Assembly (NCBI GenBank): GCA_003254925.1
Contig: QANZ01031018.1
Location: forward strand, 1 to 64,000
Origin: Chamaecrista fasciculata
Lineage: Eukaryota > Streptophyta > Magnoliopsida > Fabales > Fabaceae
Reading direction: 5' to 3'
Length of the DNA stretch: 64,000 bases
Shown here in pieces: positions 43,545-56,677 of the stretch. Numbering within the stretch: position 1 is the first letter of the stretch; every line of letters begins with the position of its first letter. Both the position numbers and the translations under genes were made by a program. Below the pieces are notes generated by a model. It made no database searches. It was not told the origin of the DNA and worked only from the letters and a program-made list of their open reading frames with translations.

Positions 43545-46423
43545 TAATGCAAAACAAAAACAAAAACAAAATGGAGAGAGATATGGTATAGTTAAAGTAG
43601 TCAAACTGCAACTCACATTTACTATATGAGTCCGACAAAAAGAGAGTTTTTTTTTTCTTTTAACATTAAAAAAAAAAAAGCAAATCTTTAATTTTGACTC
43701 ATTTTCTATTTACCACCATTTTTTTTTCCTTTTGTATAGGGATATTGCATTTATACAACCTATGATTAATTAATAACCTCAAGGGTAAACTGCCATATAT
43801 GCCCCATCCCATATCACATTCATCAAAGCATTTTATCCCTCAACATAATCAACTTTTACTATGCTAAGACCACCTTAATTAATTATATGAATATGCCAAT
43901 CACATGATAGAATGATCAAAGGAAGAAAGATTGGTCCCAATTTTCTTAATTTAAGATCAAATTAAAAGGGGGTCAAATTGGTCCCCAGATGAGCCAACAG
44001 ATAGTTGTTAATTAATTATATGTGTTAATTAATTTCAAATTAATTAAAAAGTGGATAAAGCACCCAATTTTACAATATAATCGCTGATATATGATAAGCT
44101 TGTGCACATGACTTATTATACCCAATTAGCAGTTGACCAACAGAACTAAACTAAACTTACTTAACTATTTAATTATTTACTATCAAATTATCAATAATAT
44201 TATATTAAATAGATCATGTATGCCTCAAACAGATTTTATATCCTAATAAGACACTATTAATTTCTTTACTAATTCTTTTGTAAGTAGATTTTTTAATCTG
44301 ATAACAAACATTCGAAAAGTTATACCTATTTTTTTTCTTAATTAACCATAACAGTGATATCAGATGCAAAAAGACTTGATACGGCATATTTATAAGCAAA
44401 ATGTAATATAAATTAAGTTTAATGTCCAGCCGCATATACATACTAGCTAGTACTACTAATTAAATATATATCCTTATAAAATCATATTTTTTATGAACTT
44501 TTTGTAAATATTATAATAGAACAGAAAATAAAATACAATTAATTCCTGTATTTTATTTTTTAAATCACATATCACATACGCACCGTTATTAAATTATTAT
44601 TATCCGATCCTTCCATGATATAATTACGTATAATATTGTAATATTATTCAGGCAAAAAAAGTACAATATTGTAATATATATATATATATATATATAGTAT
44701 ACATACATGGTCATATATATGGAGTCCTGGAGCTGTTTAAATTCAATTTTTTTTTTTCTTCTTCCGCATTAATGGAATTGAATCAATTGCAGTTGCAGTG
44801 CATGAAGGTAGTATTTATATATAAGAATAATTTATGTAAAGCAACAAAAGAATAATATTCTTATAGTGGTTACTTGGTGCATGTATTCAATAGCTGCAGA
44901 CATAAATAAATTTGTAAGCAGTCACTCAATAAACAAATAACGAAGTGACATGGGAGAAATAAATTATAGTTGATGAATTATATTCAATTCACCCCATCCA
45001 CTACTTTCACCTTTCATGATCTGCAAGACAAGAAAACTTGATAAAGGATCTTGTCTTTCTTCCTCTAGCTACTAATTGTCCAAGAAGAAAACTAGAAATT
45101 AAAGGAAGACCTTATTGTTTTGACTTTTACTATTAGAGAATCTCTACCAACTCATACGTGTTTTGTCACTTACCTAAACTTTCCTCAAACAAGGTACAAA
45201 ATTAAATATTTAATTTGAATATAATGTGTTCACTATGGCATGGAAAATTGATATTATTTATTGATTTATCCAATATAATACTAGCCTCATATATATATAT
45301 ATATCTAGTCAAATTCATAATTCCATTTGAGTTTAGCTACGTTTACTTTAATTTCGCAGGAAAATTCAGAAGTCGTGTCCATAAAGTTGTACCTGTTGTT
45401 ACTCTATACGATCTCAATTAATTAGTAAGTATTGAAAGTACAAAACCCATGGTACTATGGTCAGCAATCACTTATATATGTTGGCTATCCGCATAATTAA
45501 TTTAATTTGTACAGCATGATAATTTTTATTTATCTACGTACTATACAGACCTAGCTATATTTAGTTTACTTTTTTTAGTTATTATTTTATATTATTAAAT
45601 TAAATTATATATATATACTCTATTTATGAAAAAAAAAAATACAAGAATTCACATTGAGTTATCTTATAAAAACGCACAATGATGCAATAAATAATTTAAA
45701 TATTCACATATTTGACTAAAAGTTAAACTCACAATATTAAATATGGAAGTTAAGCTATTTAATAGTTTTAAACCTTTAATTATATATTGTTTTCTATGAA
45801 TATCACACACTTTTTTTTTTTTTTACGGAAACTATATAATTAAGGTGTCCAAAAGTACACACTTATTATTTCATGAAAAGAGATCTTTCAAGCATTCCGG
45901 TGAATGATTACAATATTTGATTTTAATTATGTCTTGAGTTTTGTTGATGATAAAATTACTCAGTAAAGCTCTCCCAAGGCTAATTTTATATACTAGTTTA
46001 AGTAAGGGCATGATGATCTTTTCCAGTATTCATATTTCAAATAAAAAAGAAATGGTTTGCACATGATCAAACTGATTAATTCAGCTATATCCAAAAGTTC
46101 ATGTGAATAGCACTAGCTAGCTATTATATATATCTTTCCTTCCTACTAGAAAGTAATAGTTGTATCAGTCAAATTTTCTTTGTGAGAGCTAGCAAAGATT
46201 TCTAAAGTTGATATTAAAGTTAACCGCACACTTTAATTAATTAATAATTACTATTGATTGATTAATTAACTCATATTCAAAAGATGTTTTACTAGCCTTC
46301 AAGGGATCCTCGAGAGGCATAATTGCAGCTTGTAGGGCCCATCTTCACATGGATTCACGTGTCATAGTTCCTAATCCTTGATTATTTATTGTCAATATTG
46401 TTAGCAACTTGGTTACAACATTC
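43545..46423. other. Intergenic, nothing recognised
   Basis: Strongly AT-rich, with (TA)n at about 44669-44696 and many taattaatt tracts. No coding exon was supported. Confidence 0.4.
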
Positions 46424-46424
46424 N

Positions 46425-46502
46425 GTCCGACCGATTCAACCGATCCGACCGTGAACCGAACACTTGTCCGAGTCTTTGTCCGGTTCGGTTATGACAACAC
46501 TG
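46425..46502. mobile_element. hAT element fragment (right end), next to an N
   Basis: The sequence ending ggttatgacaacactg, with gtccgaccgattcaacc and gtgaaccgaacacttgtccg, matches the right part of the elements at 18859-19498 and 32620-33588. It begins directly after the N at 46424, so the left part is missing or collapsed. Confidence 0.7.
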
Positions 46503-48790
46503 ATTTAAACGTTTCTGGGCAAAGCAGCCCGCTCCACATTAAACGTTTCTCCCATGAACCTGAATTGTCTTTTATCCCCTAAATTTTGTTAAAATTACAA
46601 AGCAGCCCCGCTCCACATTAAATCAGCAAGCTCGAATCTATCTCCTCCCTATTCACATGTCTCTTGTCTCTCACCCATCCTTTGTCACCCTCTCGCTGCC
46701 CGCCGCCGCCGTCGCCGCCGGCGACCACCTCTGGCCGACCAGAACTCGCCGCCGACCACCATCCAGCCACCATGGCAACCCCTCCTCTTCTCATCTTCTC
46801 TAGGTGGCGTTTCTACCTTCTTTTCGTCTCTTTTGGTCCCATTTTCTGTGGCCTTCGTTTTCTGCTATGTAGTCCTTGATTTCTACTGGTAATTGTCCAC
46901 TTTTGATGTTCTAGCAACTCTAGAGTCATGCCATGGTTGATTGGATGCTCACCCTCTCTTATCTTGAAGTCCATGAACCTAGGGTTCACTTGAAATTTTG
47001 ATTTTTGCCAAATCTTTCATATTTCTTTGATTCAATGTTTTTATTAGAACTGATCGGTGATTTTAGTGAATGTCCATCATTGGATTGAAGCTTGGTTGCA
47101 CTCTCATGAATTCAAAGACACGATAGAGGTTTAGAGTGAAACTTTAAATTGGGGATTTTGATGGAACCTTTGAGTTTTCTTAAAATTGTTGGTTTGGATG
47201 AGCTTATTGGAGAATAAAAATGAGTTCTAGTGCATTGATGTGAATTTTGAGAGTGTATTTTACAACTTGGTGTTCATGCTCAAAACTTTAAATTTGCAAA
47301 TTGGTCCCTATGGATGTTTGTGATAATTTTTGTGAAGTAAATGGGTCTCTATAAAGTTGTTGAGGATTTTTAAACTATAATATTGTATTTAAAAGGTAAG
47401 AATTGAATTTTTACATTATGTTTGGTGCTAGAAAGTGTGGATTGTCAATCTTGTTATAGTTGAAGTGAATAGACTTTTTCTGAAAACTTGGTTATTGATA
47501 AAGAATTTGTTAAAGCTCCCAAATATTAACCTAAGCTCTCCCAAAGTTAGATTGTGGTGTCTTGTACTTGGTGTGATGTCAATGTTGTTGATATTGAAAT
47601 AAGACAAAAGCTTGAAGAGGTTCATGGCATATGTTGGTTGGGTGTAAGTTGTCGCTTGATGAGTTTAAGTGTTAGAAGTATTCTAATAAGATGAATGTAC
47701 TTTGTTATCAATTTAGGTGCTTTGCATTTACCTCAAGTTGAAGGTAGTAAGTTGATTAGTGGATTTTAGGTCATTGTGCATGACCTCCAGGTGAGTACCC
47801 TCTCTATTCTAGAAACTACTTTATCATGCTTATGTGACTTAATTGATGCATACGGTTTTTGGCAAGGTCAATGGCTTATGGAATACATATATATTTTGAA
47901 AGATTGACCCGAGATTTGTTTTGCGTATGAAACAGTGATTTAATTTGTATTATGATGGAATGGAGTTTGATATGGTTTGAAAAGATGTTTTTGGCTAAAT
48001 AGCTTTGACTGTGACATGGGCACGGGTCCCAGGCTGAATAGCTTTGACTGTGACATGGGCACGGGTCTCAGGCTGAATAACTTTGACTGTGAGATGGGCA
48101 AGGGTCCCAAGCTGAATAGCTTTGACTGTGACATGGACACGGTCCCAGGCTGAATAGCTTTGACTGTGACATGGGCACGGGTCCCAGGCTGAATAACTTT
48201 GACCGTGTGTCGTGGGTAGATATGCATATGTGATTCTTTGAACTATGATTCTTATTGTGAGATTTGTCTATGTAATGATTGACTATGAAAAGTAATGGCG
48301 AGATAAGTCAGTGAAATACTTGATCTGTGGTGTAAGTGTACTTCGTGCGTGCATTATTTCTTTTTCAAAATTAGTGGAATTACTTTGCTCTCCACGACTA
48401 GAATAGATTGAATTACTCACTGAGTCCCTTGACTCACCCCGTTGTCGTTTACATTTTCAGTTTCAGGTTGCGAGGATTATCTTATAAGGTCGTCTAAATC
48501 GAGTGACACTTCTTGGAATTCCACATACTTGTTCGAGTGAATACTTGACTTGATTACTTTATTCATTGTCTTATGTAATTGACTTTAGTGTTACTCCGTT
48601 AGAATTACAGATAGGAAATGTTAAGTTTACTTTACGAAAGGTTGTAAATACGAGTAAGGAATTATAAATTAATGCAGGAGTAAAATTTATGAATTTATGT
48701 TATGGAGGTGTAAGTTAAGCTTACGGGCCATAGGGTTCCTCATTGTGATCCCTGCCGGTCACGGATTCCGTTAGGAGATCGTGACAATCT
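46503..48790. other. Repeat-like, non-coding segment with a GC-rich leader
   Basis: A CCG-rich patch (46690-46770) gives only a 71-codon frame. The rest has no coding potential but contains the 39-bp array at 47998-48215 and ends ggccatagggttcctc...gagatcgtgaca. These ends recall large plant LTR or other retroelement termini, but no matching left end or target duplication was found. Its nature is unresolved. Confidence 0.3.
47998..48215. repeat. 39-bp tandem repeat, about 5.5 copies
   Basis: The unit begins aatagctttgactgtgacat and ends gggcacgggtcccaggctg. Copies start at 47998, 48037, 48076, 48115, 48153 and 48192 (the last partial), with few differences. An open minus-strand frame across it repeats S-Q-S-K-L-F-S-L-G-P-x-P-M and is probably meaningless. 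Confidence 0.9.
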
Positions 48791-49274
48791 TCATCACCAT
48801 CCCTATCACAAGAATGATTTCTTTGTTGAATTCACTTATTTTAATCTCCACTTTCTTCAATCCTCCAATTGACATCAACCCAACTCCATCACTATTCAAG
48901 CTTGATCCAATGATCACTCGCAACAACTTGTCATCGTCATCCTGAAATTAATTGGTATGGAAAAATTAAACAAGTTGGTATTTCTCTTGATTGAATTCTT
49001 TAAAAGTTATATATACATGTCAAATTTGGAAAAGTAAAAAAGATAAAGATCGAATATCTTATTATAAATAATCAGAGGCAGATGCATATACCTTTTTCAC
49101 TCAAATATAAGTCTAGATTCAATATATATATATATATATATATATATTATGATTATCCATTTGATTATATCTCTATTCACCCCTCACAATGTGAAGTACT
49201 TTAAAAGATACCATTTCCAAATTATAAGAAGGTGTAAGTGAAAAATGATACCTCAAAATCATGTAGAAAATTTA

Positions 49275-49740
49275 GGGTGTGTTTGGGGGACATTGAATTA
49301 TAATCCAATCCAATCCAATCCAATCCAAATGGATGGGATGAGATTAATTTTTAATTGGATGAGATGAGATGATGTATTGGTGTTTGGGTGATTTTATTGA
49401 TAATGATGTTAAATAGGGTGTGAAATTATATAAAAGGAGTTGTAATGATTGTGGTTGGTAGAAAAAAGTAGATGGATTTTTGTAATTTGTATAGGGGTAG
49501 AAATGGTAGGAAATAATGAGATGAGATTGAGATAATGAGATGAGATGAGATGATAGGTGTTTGGTGGTGTTTTGATTGAAATAATATTGAGATGAGATGA
49601 TATTGGGAAGTGTGATATGGTATTGGAAATTGTGAGGATGAGAAAATTTTGGATTGAGGGTTAGGGGTCAATCCAAATCCAAGTGGATGAGATTATGGGC
49701 CAAAATGAAAATAATTTTGGAATTATTTTTTGACAAACAA
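49275..49740. mobile_element. MITE-like sequence, one end clear
   Basis: It opens gtgtgtttgggggacattga and has ccaatccaatccaatcc and gagatgagat tracts. A related terminus, in inverted orientation, lies at about 55725-55760. The right end was not fixed, so the limits are approximate. Confidence 0.4.
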
Positions 49741-49938
49741 TTTGGTCCATAAATTCGAACTGTTCCAATTAATCAATCTCTAACATGTGTAAAAGATAAC
49801 TGGGGCCTTGTAAAAAACCCCAATCATTAATAATGGGGTCTATTTATGAAATTGAACGACAAAAAAATAACAAATAATAGTTTGAGGACCAAATAGCAAA
49901 TTAGAAAAAAACACTAAATTCTAATAAAATGTGTGGTG

Positions 49939-50091
49939 AAAGGTTCATTTTGGTCCTAAATGTATGGCCTAATATTCATTTTGGTCCATTATTTTAATAA
50001 ATGTTAAAATTGGTCCTAAATGTTAGCAAAATGATTAATGGTGGACCAAAATGAACATTAGGGCAAACATTTAGGACCAATTTAACCCTTT
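49939..50091. mobile_element. Short foldback MITE (MULE-like)
   Basis: The arms aaggttcattttggtcctaa and the inverted ttaggaccaatttaaccctt enclose a second inverted pair (attcattttggtcca / tggaccaaaatgaa). It is related to the element at 62529-62975. No clear target duplication was found. Confidence 0.55.
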
Positions 50092-50559
50092 AACCCTTTA
50101 TTTTTGAATCCAATGATTCAAGCCTGTATATACACGTGGGCCATTTTGTATTTTGTCCCTAAAAAAATATTAATTTTATGAATTCAGAGTAAATGAAAAG
50201 TTTCCAACTGTGCTCTCAATCCTCTAATTATTAATTTTATGAATTCTAAAAATATATTACTACTCAGTTTCTTATAACTAGTTTTGGACCCGTGCGTTGC
50301 ACGGGTGATGTTCTATGAAGTTTTTCATAGAGCCAATATTTATTCCATTGATTTATGTAATTTCTTTAAGAACATTATTCTATGACCTAAAATTTGGTTA
50401 TGATATTATGAATTTGTTGTAAATACTCCTGCTGTATTTGTTTTAAGATCACTTTATGAAGTTACATGCGTTTTTTATAGATGTAACTTTTTTTATGTTA
50501 AAATATCATGGTATGTTGAATTTTAGGTCATACAAATACATGAGTTTCTATGAGTCATA

Positions 50560-50914
50560 ATATCACAAAATGGACAGAACACAGTTTTAAGATCACTCCG
50601 GATGGTTTCACTGATTACCCCGCATCGGACGCTCTCCAGGATTGGCGGATACCTTCCACCAGGATTGTAACACCGACTACTCCTCCTGGGAAGATATCCG
50701 GCCGGAAGGTATCCGACAGTCATCTCTCTCCGTGTGTGATATCATAGATAGTTTGCTTGTGTGGGATTCTGAAATTAAAAAATCTGTGACAGGTGGCACA
50801 ATGAATGGCGTTCAGATATCATGGATGGATAGGATGTTAGGACAGCAGAGACACTACCTAAATACTACAGCTGAGGATCCCCTCCCGAAGACAACTATTG
50901 TACTTGTAAATTAA
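50560..50914. other. GC-richer unexplained block inside the Helitron
   Basis: It contrasts with AT-rich neighbours and has overlapping open frames (plus strand 50642-50914, 90 codons; 50550-50747). The peptides (for example SSWEDIRPEG, ISWMDRMLGQQRHYL) match no family I know. Helitrons often pick up host gene pieces, so a captured exon is a reasonable guess. Confidence 0.35.
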
Positions 50915-51737
50915 AATATTCCTTATCCTACAACTAAATATATAATTCATTATTGGTAATAATGATAAATATAATTAGACAAAATGTTGTACGAAATTTG
51001 TGGATGCAATCGCAGGAAACAATGACTTTATGAGGAAGATATGATTTTTCAACTTATTAATGTTTTTGAAATTCAAAATCATTACATTTGAGGGCGCTAT
51101 CGTACTATAACATTGATCATAAGTGTGTTTACAATTGTATAATGTAGTAATTACTTGTATAGAAACAGAAGTCTAATTCTAATTGCACATAATAATCGAA
51201 CATACAATTTATATATATATCTTTAAGTTAGTAAAAGTACCTTTACATTTTAGACCAATGTTTACAATTTATTTTACTTAAACCTTTTATTGTACTATTA
51301 CATCTTTTGTACAACCACAATGAATATTTTTTTACTATTCCATTCTATTGTTTACATTTTTTTCATCCTCGGGTTATCGTTTGCCATAATTTTTACATTT
51401 TAATGTTTACATTTTATTGTACCAACTCAAATCCCCACCAATTTACGTAATTCAATTGCCAAATATTGGCGAACAATACTCAATATGGTGATAACTAAAA
51501 AACGCAGGCAAAACGTGTCATTGTGGAAATTCTAAATATCATTAATCAAAAAGACATTAAAACAGTGACAAACATAAATAACTTATTAGTGCAGTGAAAA
51601 CAAATGGGGCTGGACTTACTAAATAAAACAGAAATTAAAACGACATAAAATCAAGACACACGAAACATCAAAGTCTGAATGAAACAGAAAGACGAAAACC
51701 GACGAACAAACTACAAAGACACACATGCTAGTGTACT

Positions 51738-53522
51738 TTAAATTTTCTCCTGCTTGATTTTTTTGATCATGACGACACCACTTGCGGTTAATGCCTCATT
51801 ATCGGACTGTGAAACTGGATCATCAGTAGCGCTTCTCTTAGAACTTGTACTTGATGCAACTTCGGGAGAAATGGATAAGTCGGTAATTTGAATAGGGAAT
51901 TGACGACTATCAAAAACTCCAGTTTTGTTTACCTCCGGGGTCAACATATCATCACTCATATCAATATTTACCTACAAATCCAGTCGAAGTGGAAACAAAT
52001 CCTTATTTTATTGTTTGCATATTTTAAATCATAAATTATAATAAAATAATTGCAAAGAAAACATACATCCACACAACCATCACTTGACAACTCATTGACA
52101 GAATTGCTATTATCCTGCATACAAAACACGTAAATCGTGTAACCAATAGAAAATAATATACAATGTGAATACATTATAATAATACATAGTATATAAAAAA
52201 AATTAATATACACATACAACAAGAACTTGTTCACTCGATGGTCCACTGGCAGATGTGTTCAAATCCTGCGTATTTGAGATAAAAATATGATTGATAAATA
52301 ACCACATGTTATTCTTTATTATTTCATGAATACAATTTATTTACCGAGTTGGAGGGTGCAAGTCGTGCAATGATTGTTTTGTCATCACTCATACGCTGAA
52401 CGGTGAACGATGGGTCCATTGTACGTGTGAAGGTTTTAACTTGAATCTTGAAAACGAATCGTTTGCCAAGAAATTTGTCAAACTTCTCAGCAACATTCGA
52501 AGCATCCTCCTCAGACTGTGAAAAATAAAACGACATTATACACTTTATAATATTGAAAATTAGAAGTAAAAAATTTATAAAAGCGATATATACCAGAGAT
52601 GCCTTTTGATGAAGCTCATTGGCCGAAACACCCAAGAATTTAGCGCACTCACGGTCAAACAAAGTGATAAAAGCAGAAGTGGACTCGTCAATAACCAATA
52701 TTTGAACCTTGTATCTATATCACAATATATATATTATAAAAAACAAACCATTAGAAGTTAAAATAACAAAACATTTAAAAAAATTCGGTAAAAATTCAAC
52801 TGTTACATTACCTGATCCGACAGGTAGGATAAAGAACATTACATTTATCACACGAGTAACCCCTACCATCACGAACAACTTTCTTAGCGCACCTAGTGCA
52901 AGATTCATACCACCAGCCACCGTCTGTATCCACTTTGAGTATTTCGGCCACTATGCAATGTTCGCTTTTATCCTCCTTATCATATAGATCAATGATTGAT
53001 ACAACAACATCACCAAAACCACCATCATCATGAGCAGATGCAAAATGATTAGGAGACAATAATATTCTGCTATCAGAACCACGTATTTTCTCAGGCATGA
53101 AAGTGGCTAAAAATTCTTCAAAAGTCGGATGGGGTTCATTAATTATCACACGAGTAGAATACATGGAATTGGTGATTGAATTTTTTCCATTGAAAGTGTT
53201 TATACGACAAAATTGAATAGCAATCACGATTGGTCCCTCTTTATAGTTGTTCATGAAATTTTGAACTTGTTCAGCATATTTGTCCCAAAGTGCAACGGAT
53301 GCCCGGTTTTGACTGCATTAAATAGAAAATCTTTTTTAAAAGTGGTGAAATGTACTTAATTTAAGCAAAATTCAAACATAATGTAATTATGAACTTACGC
53401 ATTATCCTCAATATCGAACAGAATACGCCTCTGGATCCTTTCACTATCTTGATGTTCAGTAATAGCAGATATGTTACATATCTTTCCAATGACATCTGCA
53501 TTTAGAAAAATAATATAGGGTC

Positions 53523-53557
<35 letters not shown>

Positions 53558-54183
53558 TCTATATATCATATGGAATATACGATAAAAAAAACCAAACTAT
53601 TTCTTTTAATAATTTTCTGTAGCGTATTTCATTGTAAGATTGCTCACCAAACAGGACCATGTGATCCACATGTGGGTCATTGATATGCGTTAGAGGAACG
53701 ATCGAGAGGCCATACCGACAAATTGTGCGATCATCCTCACACTTGGTTGCTATCGTACTCCATTGAAAAAAAATTTTGTAGTCATGATTGGTGGACTTGA
53801 ATTTCCCACGGTTTTGACCAACAGAATACTGTGAGATAATATAAACATCACCCTCGCGCAACGTCTTCTTGTGCTTCTTAATAATCTCATTTCCCTTTAT
53901 AGAGGCCCCAATCTTTGCGTTCTACAAAGTCAAGGAAAAATATTGGCGCCAAGATTGGTTAGTAATAGCTATGCTAATCACCCCATGTTTAATATAATAC
54001 TTAGGATTGAATTACCTGATTATCACACAAGATCAATTCCAAGTTCCACTCTGCATCTTTCGGAGCGTCTTTGTCGTAAGGCGGAAGACTCCACATTCGA
54101 ATTATCCTAGCTTTGATTGTCTTGCTCTTACGTGTAGGGCCTAAAGGTCCAATGTTTCCAATTGCCTCGAATTGTGTCGCCAT
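51738..54183 (-). CDS. RPA1-like single-strand DNA-binding protein, nine exons, Helitron-borne
   Basis: Exons in transcript order: 54183-54016, 53921-53648, 53495-53399, 53312-52812, 52714-52594, 52515-52345, 52265-52218, 52114-52067 and 51971-51738. All borders are GT-AG and the frame runs unbroken for 553 residues. The start MATQFEAIGNIGPLGPTRKS leads into an OB-fold of RPA70 type (KARIIRMWSLPPYD). A second OB-like region follows (exons 2-4), then a third with a C-terminal zinc ribbon (CTRC...CDKC, CX2C-X12-CX2C) as in the RPA1 C-terminal domain. The tail is Ser-rich and ends KKIKQEKI. Its length and layout fit plant RPA1-like proteins known both as free genes and as Helitron passengers. 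The role would be binding single-stranded DNA. Selection on it cannot be judged here. Confidence 0.82.
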
Positions 54184-55064
54184 CAATCCAATTTAACGAA
54201 TACAATGTAGCAATACTTGAATAAAACTCAATTGGTACAGTCTCTAACTATCTGATCAATATATAGAAATAGGTTGGAGTGTGGTCATTTTGATAAATTG
54301 GAATAACCCAACTAATTGATTGTGCCATTAATTAGTAACCCATTATGATTATACAATTATGTAAATGACTATTTAGAGATACCATACCTGTTAAGAAAAT
54401 TGCATTTCCATATCTAGCAATCGTAGCATACTCAAAATATTTGCATTATTATTATTTAAACTAATTACAATTATAAATACAAAATAATTTTTAATTTATG
54501 ATAAGCGAATGAAATAGCATTTTTTAAATTGATCCATAAAGAACGCCTAGACCCTAGTCACCCTAGTTAGAATATGATATTCAACTCCAAAAAATATTGA
54601 TGTGATTTCCAATCATGCCTTTAGGATTACTATAAATGGAATCAACTATGTTAATTTAGAGAAATAAAAATCCCAAAATTGGTCCATATATAGCCCCTAG
54701 CCTCAAATCATGGTAATGCGTATCGATGATATGCAACTCCCAAAATCATGGCGGAAAATTGCAATAATGGTTTTAGGATTCCTATAAATAAAATCAATTA
54801 ACAATTTGGTCAACCAATCTATTATCCAGCCGCAATATTAATTGCACATTTAATCTAATTTCATAATTTCCACAAGGCATTACGTAAACAATTTTTAACT
54901 AAATTCCACGTGCCATGCAATTAGTGGTTTCCAATATGCCATGTAGGAGACACATCATGGACACGCATTAGTATTTCCAAATTCGAAGGTTGCCTCCATG
55001 CCACGTAGGAGCCATGTGGCATGATTTGAGGGTTGCTTCTCCTTATTATATCTTAGAGAATAGA

Positions 55065-55760
55065 TATATCATTTATTTTTTAAACAAAAATATTTATGTT
55101 TTTTTCTATCCCTTTTGTTTACTTTTCTTCAATAAATTAATTTTAGATATTTTTTTATGGTTGCAGGCACAATCATGACTGACCCACTCCATTACCATGA
55201 TAAACAATTCTGATACAGTATATATGTTTATAACATTGCACCAAAATGTATTTTTCTCCCTCCCCCGTATATATATCGCTTCAAAAGCAGGGGACTTTAT
55301 ATAGGCAGAGATAAATTGAGTTACATCATGTATATATTGTATGTCCTTCTCTGATTCCTCTTTGTATGTCATTCTCTGATTTCTCCTTTTATATATATAT
55401 ATATAAACAATTCTAAATGTGGGGCAGAGAAAAAGTTGAGGGAAAGGCTCTGTCACTGTGTCACATGGTGTACTGCTATAAATTACGAAAATGCCACCGA
55501 AACCCAGGAAATCCCAAAATTGCCCTTCTGCATATTTTATTATTTTATTAAAGTGTAGGTAAATATAGGTATATGAATAGGGGTAGATGAGTAAATGTAA
55601 GAGAAAATTGGATGATATTGTGGATGGAATGATGATGTGGATGAGATAAGATGAGATGATGATGCTAATAAATACCAATCCAGTACTGTTCATCCAATCC
55701 TAGGATGAGATTAAGATTGAATGAGATTGAATTATAATCAGGTGTCCCCAAATAGGCCCT
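55065..55760. mobile_element. MITE or repeat remnant inserted in the F-box gene
   Basis: The right end, read on the minus strand, is gggcctatttggggacacct followed by gattataattcaatctcatt, related to the sequence opening at 49275. To its right, host F-box/LRR codons resume at about 55765. The left limit is unresolved, and the sequence may be a chain of several fragments reaching the Helitron border. (TA)n lies at about 55394-55405. Confidence 0.4.
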
Positions 55761-55822
55761 TAATAGGCTGCTGTCTGAGGTTGTTTTAGTCACATTTCGC
55801 TCTTCAATAACAAGATACTCCA

Positions 55823-56677
55823 TTCTCCCAATCTCAAAAAATTAGTACTGTTGGCATAAATAGCCTAGCCGCTTCTCTCCTCTCTCTGCTAGGGTTTCTT
55901 TGTGAGATCTCATTTGCCCCTTTGAGGGGCTGTTGGTCGGCGCCGTCCATGGCGCCTTCGGTGGCGGCTTCGGCTTCATCTTCGGCGGCGGCTTCAGCGG
56001 CGGCACCGACGACGACCCCGACGGCGGCTCCGGCGCAGTACCAACGGTCCCTCCTTTTCTCTGTTTTTTCTGTTTTTAGTTTTTTGATGGTGGTGGAACT
56101 GTAAGGGGGAGGTATGGTGTGGCGTTTTCATTCTGTCCCATTTTGGTGGCATGTTTGAAACTCCTCACTCTCTCCTTTGGATTTCCACACCTTTTATCTC
56201 CCTTCCTCTAGGGAAGGTTTTACTTTATTTGTCTGTTTGTTTTCTTTGTCTTTTGGAACAACTTTCTTCCAGATCTACACCTCTGAAGTAGACTCTTGAA
56301 GATCTTCTAAAGTTTGAAGAGAGTTTGGGCTTAATGGTTTTTCTCCTTCTTTGTTGTATGTTTGGCTGAGAGTTGTTTTGGGTTTTGTTTGGGTAGTTTA
56401 ATTTCTTCAACCCTTGTGTGTTGCTTGGGTGAAATTTCTCTACCTAGAAATTATGTGAAGATCATCCTTTTCCAGCGTTCGGTGCCGGATCTCGCTGCCA
56501 TCTGGTGTGTTGCCGGGTTGGTTTTCTTCATTGAGGCGCTGGTTGGTTCATGGTGTTCTAGGGAGTTTAGGGTTGTGTTTTTAGGACTGATTTGTTCCCC
56601 TTGGTGGACTCCCTTTTCTTCCATCCTTTAGTGGATTGGATCTTGTATCTGTTTCTTTATGAATGACCAAAAAAAAA
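55823..56677 (+). mobile_element. PolyA-tailed retroposon (short LINE derivative or processed sequence)
   Basis: A perfect 17-bp duplication, aataacaagatactcca, brackets the block (55806-55822 and 56678-56694), and the block ends in a run of A after gaatgacc. This is target-primed reverse transcription as used by LINEs. The 5' part has ctctgctagggtttc, then a GC-rich stretch (55935-56040, ggcggc repeats); the rest is unremarkable. No reverse transcriptase frame is present. It may be an internally deleted LINE or a processed copy of a host transcript. Confidence 0.8.

Larger units (their letters stand above)
50278..55064 (-). mobile_element. Helitron, 4.8 kb, both ends present, carrying an RPA1-like gene
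   Basis: On the minus strand the element begins TCTATTCTCTAAG at 55064, preceded by host A, and ends with the hairpin cccgtgcaacgcacggg (about 50288-50304), then tccaaaaCTAG at 50278, followed by host T. That satisfies TC...CTRR, the 3' hairpin and A|T insertion without target duplication. The only full gene inside is the RPA1-like gene on the same strand. About 1.4 kb between that gene and the 3' end shows no Rep or helicase frame, so it is non-autonomous for rolling-circle replication. A GC-richer block at 50560-50910 may be a captured fragment. Confidence 0.88.

Noticed and set aside
46664-46879. 71-codon frame in a CCG-rich patch
   Set aside because: Pro-rich low-complexity product without motif, conserved partner or splice context.
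47940-48227. 95-codon minus-strand frame with repeated peptide units
   Set aside because: It is the translation of a 39-bp tandem repeat.
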